Below are positions 6,566-8,888 of a stretch of 8,888 nucleotides of DNA, one piece after another. The notes under the pieces are model-generated. The model did not search any database, was not told the origin of the DNA, and was given only the letters and a program-made list of their open reading frames with translations. A program made the translations under genes and the position numbers. Positions within the stretch are counted from its first letter, which is position 1. Each line of letters opens with the position of its first letter. This DNA comes from CAZCJA01 sp964499015 (GTDB taxonomy: Bacteria > Elusimicrobiota > Elusimicrobia > F11): the NCBI GenBank assembly GCA_964499015.1, contig CAZCJA010000083.1, forward strand, positions 1 to 8,888. Reading direction: 5' to 3'.

Positions 6566-8611
6566 GTGCATCGCTATCACGTTGGCCTCGCCAGTTCCAT
6601 GGCTGAAAAGTTTGATGAACGCCTCTCCACTCTGCAGTCGCATTTGCGCGTGGGTGTGGCCACGATCCAAAACGAAAATTTAAGCTGGCCCGCGAAATAC
6701 GCGTTCCTGCAAAACCTGCTTGATTCCTACGAGCGCTTCGGCATCATTTCCATCGTCGCGCCGACCGGGCAGGAACTGGGCAAAGTCTACAACCCGGACA
6801 TGGCGCCGGAAGTGGCCGCCAACCCGGAACTCTCGTCGCACGCTGGAAACCCGTACTTTATTGAGATGCAGAAAACAGGCACGGCCGCGATCAGCGTACA
6901 GCGCGTGGACAACCAAACCTTCGCCCACATTTACCTTCCCTTTCAGACGCCCATCGGCAAGAACGCGATGTTCGTCAAAGTGTCTCTGAACGATCTGGCC
7001 GATGACATCGCGGCCGAAACCATCGGGCAGACCGGCTTTGCCTATTACGTCGGCAAAGACGGCGAATTATTAAGCGCGCCGAATCCGGAGCGGTCCGCGG
7101 GCAACCAGATCAGCAAAGACCAGTCGGTGGTGAAAACAGCTCTCGCCGGCAGCGTGGGCGCGCGCGAATTTAAAGACGATATGGGCGTGAGCTGGGTGGG
7201 CGCCTCCGCGCCGGTGAGCCGGCTAGGTGGGGCAATCATCACCCAGCAGACGCGGCGCGAAGCTTACGCCGACAGTCGGCGCAGCACCCACATGGCCGTC
7301 ATTATCGTGCTCTTGATGATCGTGGTCTCGATCATTGTTGCCGCCCTTTTGGCGCGCTCGCTCGTCAAACCTCTTTTGACCATCACCAAAGTGGCCCGGT
7401 CGGTCGATATCGCATCGGGCTTGTTTCCTGAGCCCGTGCGCGTAACTAGTCGCGACGAAATCCAGGAATTGGCCCAGACCTTTAACAGCATGCTCGAAAA
7501 GCTGAAAGGCTACGCCGACCTGCAGGTGGAAAAACTACTCATCGAACAGAAGAAAACGCAGGCCATCATTTTCTCCATCGAAGACGGCATCGTCATGACC
7601 GATTATCAAGGCAAAATCCAATTGGTCAACCACCGGGCCAAACAGATTTTAAATATTCCCGACAAAGACGATCTGATGGGCACCGCGTTATGGAAATACC
7701 TGCCCTCGCCGGATTTAAAAACGGCGTTGGTTGAAGTCTTGACCAAGCCGGACGAGAAAAAATCGATCGAAATAAAAGTACCCTCGGGCGGGAAAGACCG
7801 TTTTTACACGCTTTCCTCCGAACAAGTGCGCACGCCGAGCCGAGAAGAGTCGCTCGGCATCGTGACCATCTTCCACGACATCACGCTGGAGAAAGAACTG
7901 GATTCGATGAAGGAGGAATTCCTCCACTCGATCACTCACGATTTGAGAAACCCCCTCACCGCGATCCGTGGTTTCATCCGGCTTCTGCAGTCGGGCCAGA
8001 CCGGCGCATTGTCGGACGTGCAGAACAAAATGCTCGATACGATGGAGAAGGCCTCCTTGCGGCTGCTCACCATGGTCAACGATATTTTGGATTTGGCGCG
8101 GCTCGACGCCGGCAAACTGCAGCTGCACCTTGAAGAATGCAGTTTCGAAGATGTGGCCGTGCGCATCCTAGAGCTGTTCTCGCCCCAGTCGCGAAACGAC
8201 GCCATCAAAATGACTCTGGAAAAAAGCGGCGCTCCACTGACGCCGATTGTCGCCGATCACAATTTAATCGAACGCGTGTTTACGAACCTGGTGGGCAACG
8301 CCGCCAAATTCACGCCGAGCGGCGGCTCCATCACAATCCGCATCGATAATCAGCCGGACAACTTCCGTTGCGAAGTGGCCGATACCGGAGAAGGAATCCC
8401 TCCTGATTACTTGGACAAGGTATTTGATAAGTTCAAACAAGTCGAAGGGCACTTCAAAGGAGGCGCGGGCTTGGGACTGACCATTTGTAAACGCATCGTC
8501 GAAGCCCATGGCGGCAAAATTTGGGTGGAGTCGGAAATGGGCAAGGGGGCCACGTTTATCTTCACAATTCCAAAAACACTGCTCTTACCGAGCGAGGAGC
8601 AGGCCGCCTAA
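6566..8611 (+). CDS. Cache-HAMP-PAS sensor histidine kinase (body after the in-frame stop)
   Basis: From GTG 6566 the frame runs 681 codons to TAA 8609-8611. Residue numbers here count from that GTG; add 41 for the intact gene from ATG 6443. Domains: helical stalk (1-35), periplasmic Cache-like sensor (about 40-235, with YFIEMQKTGTAAIS at 97-110 and TGFAYYVGKDGELLSAP at 156-172), TM2 (about 243-263), HAMP (about 262-315), PAS (about 330-440), HisKA (about 447-515) with His458 in SITHDLRNPL, and HATPase (about 560-668) with N-box NLVGNAAKF (574-582), DTGEGIP (606-612), and GAGLGLTI (633-640). All catalytic boxes are canonical. Started at GTG 6566 or ATG 6596-6601, the protein lacks TM1, so its sensor could not be exported normally; it would probably be deaf to its signal or inactive. 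No response regulator is adjacent. It shares a TAATG junction with the LysM gene. Confidence 0.9.
   Translation: MHRYHVGLASSMAEKFDERLSTLQSHLRVGVATIQNENLSWPAKYAFLQNLLDSYERFGIISIVAPTGQELGKVYNPDMAPEVAANPELSSHAGNPYFIEMQKTGTAAISVQRVDNQTFAHIYLPFQTPIGKNAMFVKVSLNDLADDIAAETIGQTGFAYYVGKDGELLSAPNPERSAGNQISKDQSVVKTALAGSVGAREFKDDMGVSWVGASAPVSRLGGAIITQQTRREAYADSRRSTHMAVIIVLLMIVVSIIVAALLARSLVKPLLTITKVARSVDIASGLFPEPVRVTSRDEIQELAQTFNSMLEKLKGYADLQVEKLLIEQKKTQAIIFSIEDGIVMTDYQGKIQLVNHRAKQILNIPDKDDLMGTALWKYLPSPDLKTALVEVLTKPDEKKSIEIKVPSGGKDRFYTLSSEQVRTPSREESLGIVTIFHDITLEKELDSMKEEFLHSITHDLRNPLTAIRGFIRLLQSGQTGALSDVQNKMLDTMEKASLRLLTMVNDILDLARLDAGKLQLHLEECSFEDVAVRILELFSPQSRNDAIKMTLEKSGAPLTPIVADHNLIERVFTNLVGNAAKFTPSGGSITIRIDNQPDNFRCEVADTGEGIPPDYLDKVFDKFKQVEGHFKGGAGLGLTICKRIVEAHGGKIWVESEMGKGATFIFTIPKTLLLPSEEQAA
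8594..8599 (+). promoter_or_regulatory. Ribosome binding site of the LysM gene
   Basis: GAGGAG lies 11 bases before ATG 8611, inside the last codons of the kinase gene. The spacing is slightly long but usable, so the LysM protein could be translated independently as well as by coupling through the TAATG junction. Confidence 0.4.
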
Positions 8612-8888
8612 TGCGCCGCGCGCTTCTTATCGCCCTGCTTATCAACCTGATGAACCCGTTCCAGGCGTTCGGCGAGGAAGCGTTCCAGGAAATTGTCGTC
8701 GGCCAAGGCGACACGATGTGGAGCATCGCCAACAAATACCTGAAAGACCCGCAGCGCTGGCCGGAAATCGTCAAATACAACAACCTTCCGACGCCCGACC
8801 CGACCATCGCATTGCCCGGCATGCGCATCCGCGTCCCCGTCACGCTCGTGAATGAAGAATTGCGCAACGCCGAACTCCTGCGGATGAC
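8611..8888 (+). CDS. Secreted LysM-domain protein, N-terminal part (runs off the window)
   Basis: ATG 8611 shares its A with the kinase stop (TAATG) and opens a frame that continues past the window end; 92 codons are visible. Residues 1-21 form a signal peptide (MRRALLIALL, then a hydrophobic stretch, likely cleavage near AFG/EE). Residues 27-77 are a LysM domain: EIVVGQGDTMWSIANKYL, WPEIVKYNN and LPGMRIRVPV are its conserved start, middle and end. LysM modules bind N-acetylglucosamine-containing glycans, so the exported protein probably attaches to peptidoglycan. The following VNEELRNAELLRM looks like a helical linker to a further domain that is not visible; LysM-FecR fusions are one known arrangement, but nothing here confirms it. 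Co-transcription with the kinase suggests the kinase circuit concerns the cell wall. Confidence 0.85.
   Translation, partial: MRRALLIALLINLMNPFQAFGEEAFQEIVVGQGDTMWSIANKYLKDPQRWPEIVKYNNLPTPDPTIALPGMRIRVPVTLVNEELRNAELLRM

Noticed and set aside
7912..7925. Perfect 14-base palindrome GGAGGAATTCCTCC, with an AAGGAGG Shine-Dalgarno-like stretch
   Set aside because: It encodes conserved residues (EEFLH) just before the kinase H-box, has no loop and no start codon at a usable distance, so coding explains it.
1..8888. CRISPR arrays, tRNA genes, insertion sequences, attachment sites, riboswitches
   Set aside because: No regularly spaced repeats, cloverleaf-like sequence, transposase motif or untranslated leader long enough for a riboswitch was found; nearly every base is coding.

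Overview
The window is a GC-rich, gene-dense stretch of a bacterial chromosome with eight protein genes and almost no non-coding DNA. The only true intergenic gap is 29 bases (6414-6442). I see no tRNA, rRNA, CRISPR array, insertion sequence or phage gene. Signal peptides, a patatin-like lipase, MltG, a NodB-type deacetylase and membrane-bound signalling proteins suggest a Gram-negative-type (diderm) bacterium. I cannot fix the phylum from sequence alone; an uncultivated lineage such as Elusimicrobiota is a low-confidence guess.

Layout. (1) Positions 1-1279, plus strand: the C-terminal part of a patatin-like phospholipase, then 5 bases later a two-TM diguanylate cyclase with GGEEF active site and RxxD inhibitory site. 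(2) Positions 1276-6413, minus strand: a compact five-gene operon in the order thpR-like RNA cyclic phosphodiesterase, secreted polysaccharide deacetylase, mltG endolytic transglycosylase, soluble GAF-PAS histidine kinase, tldD-like metalloprotease. The first three junctions are 4-base ATGA overlaps and the last is a 10-base overlap with a GTG start, so translational coupling is likely throughout. The operon's last stop codon overlaps the stop of the convergent cyclase gene (shared TTAA). (3) Positions 6443-8888, plus strand: a divergent unit with a Cache-HAMP-PAS sensor histidine kinase followed, with a TAATG junction, by a secreted LysM protein that runs off the window end.

The strongest oddity is an in-frame TAA at 6560-6562 that separates the kinase's first membrane helix (ATG at 6443) from the rest of the protein. 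Everything after the stop is an intact open frame of 681 codons. This is a recent nonsense mutation, a sequencing or assembly error, or, less likely, a split gene that relies on re-initiation.

Taken together, the genes combine cell-envelope work (MltG, deacetylase, LysM protein, lipase) with signalling (two histidine kinases, one diguanylate cyclase), with no response regulator in view. I do not see a clearly new defence or mobile system; the most useful leads are the interrupted kinase, the overlapping divergent promoters, and the unusual H-box of the operon kinase.
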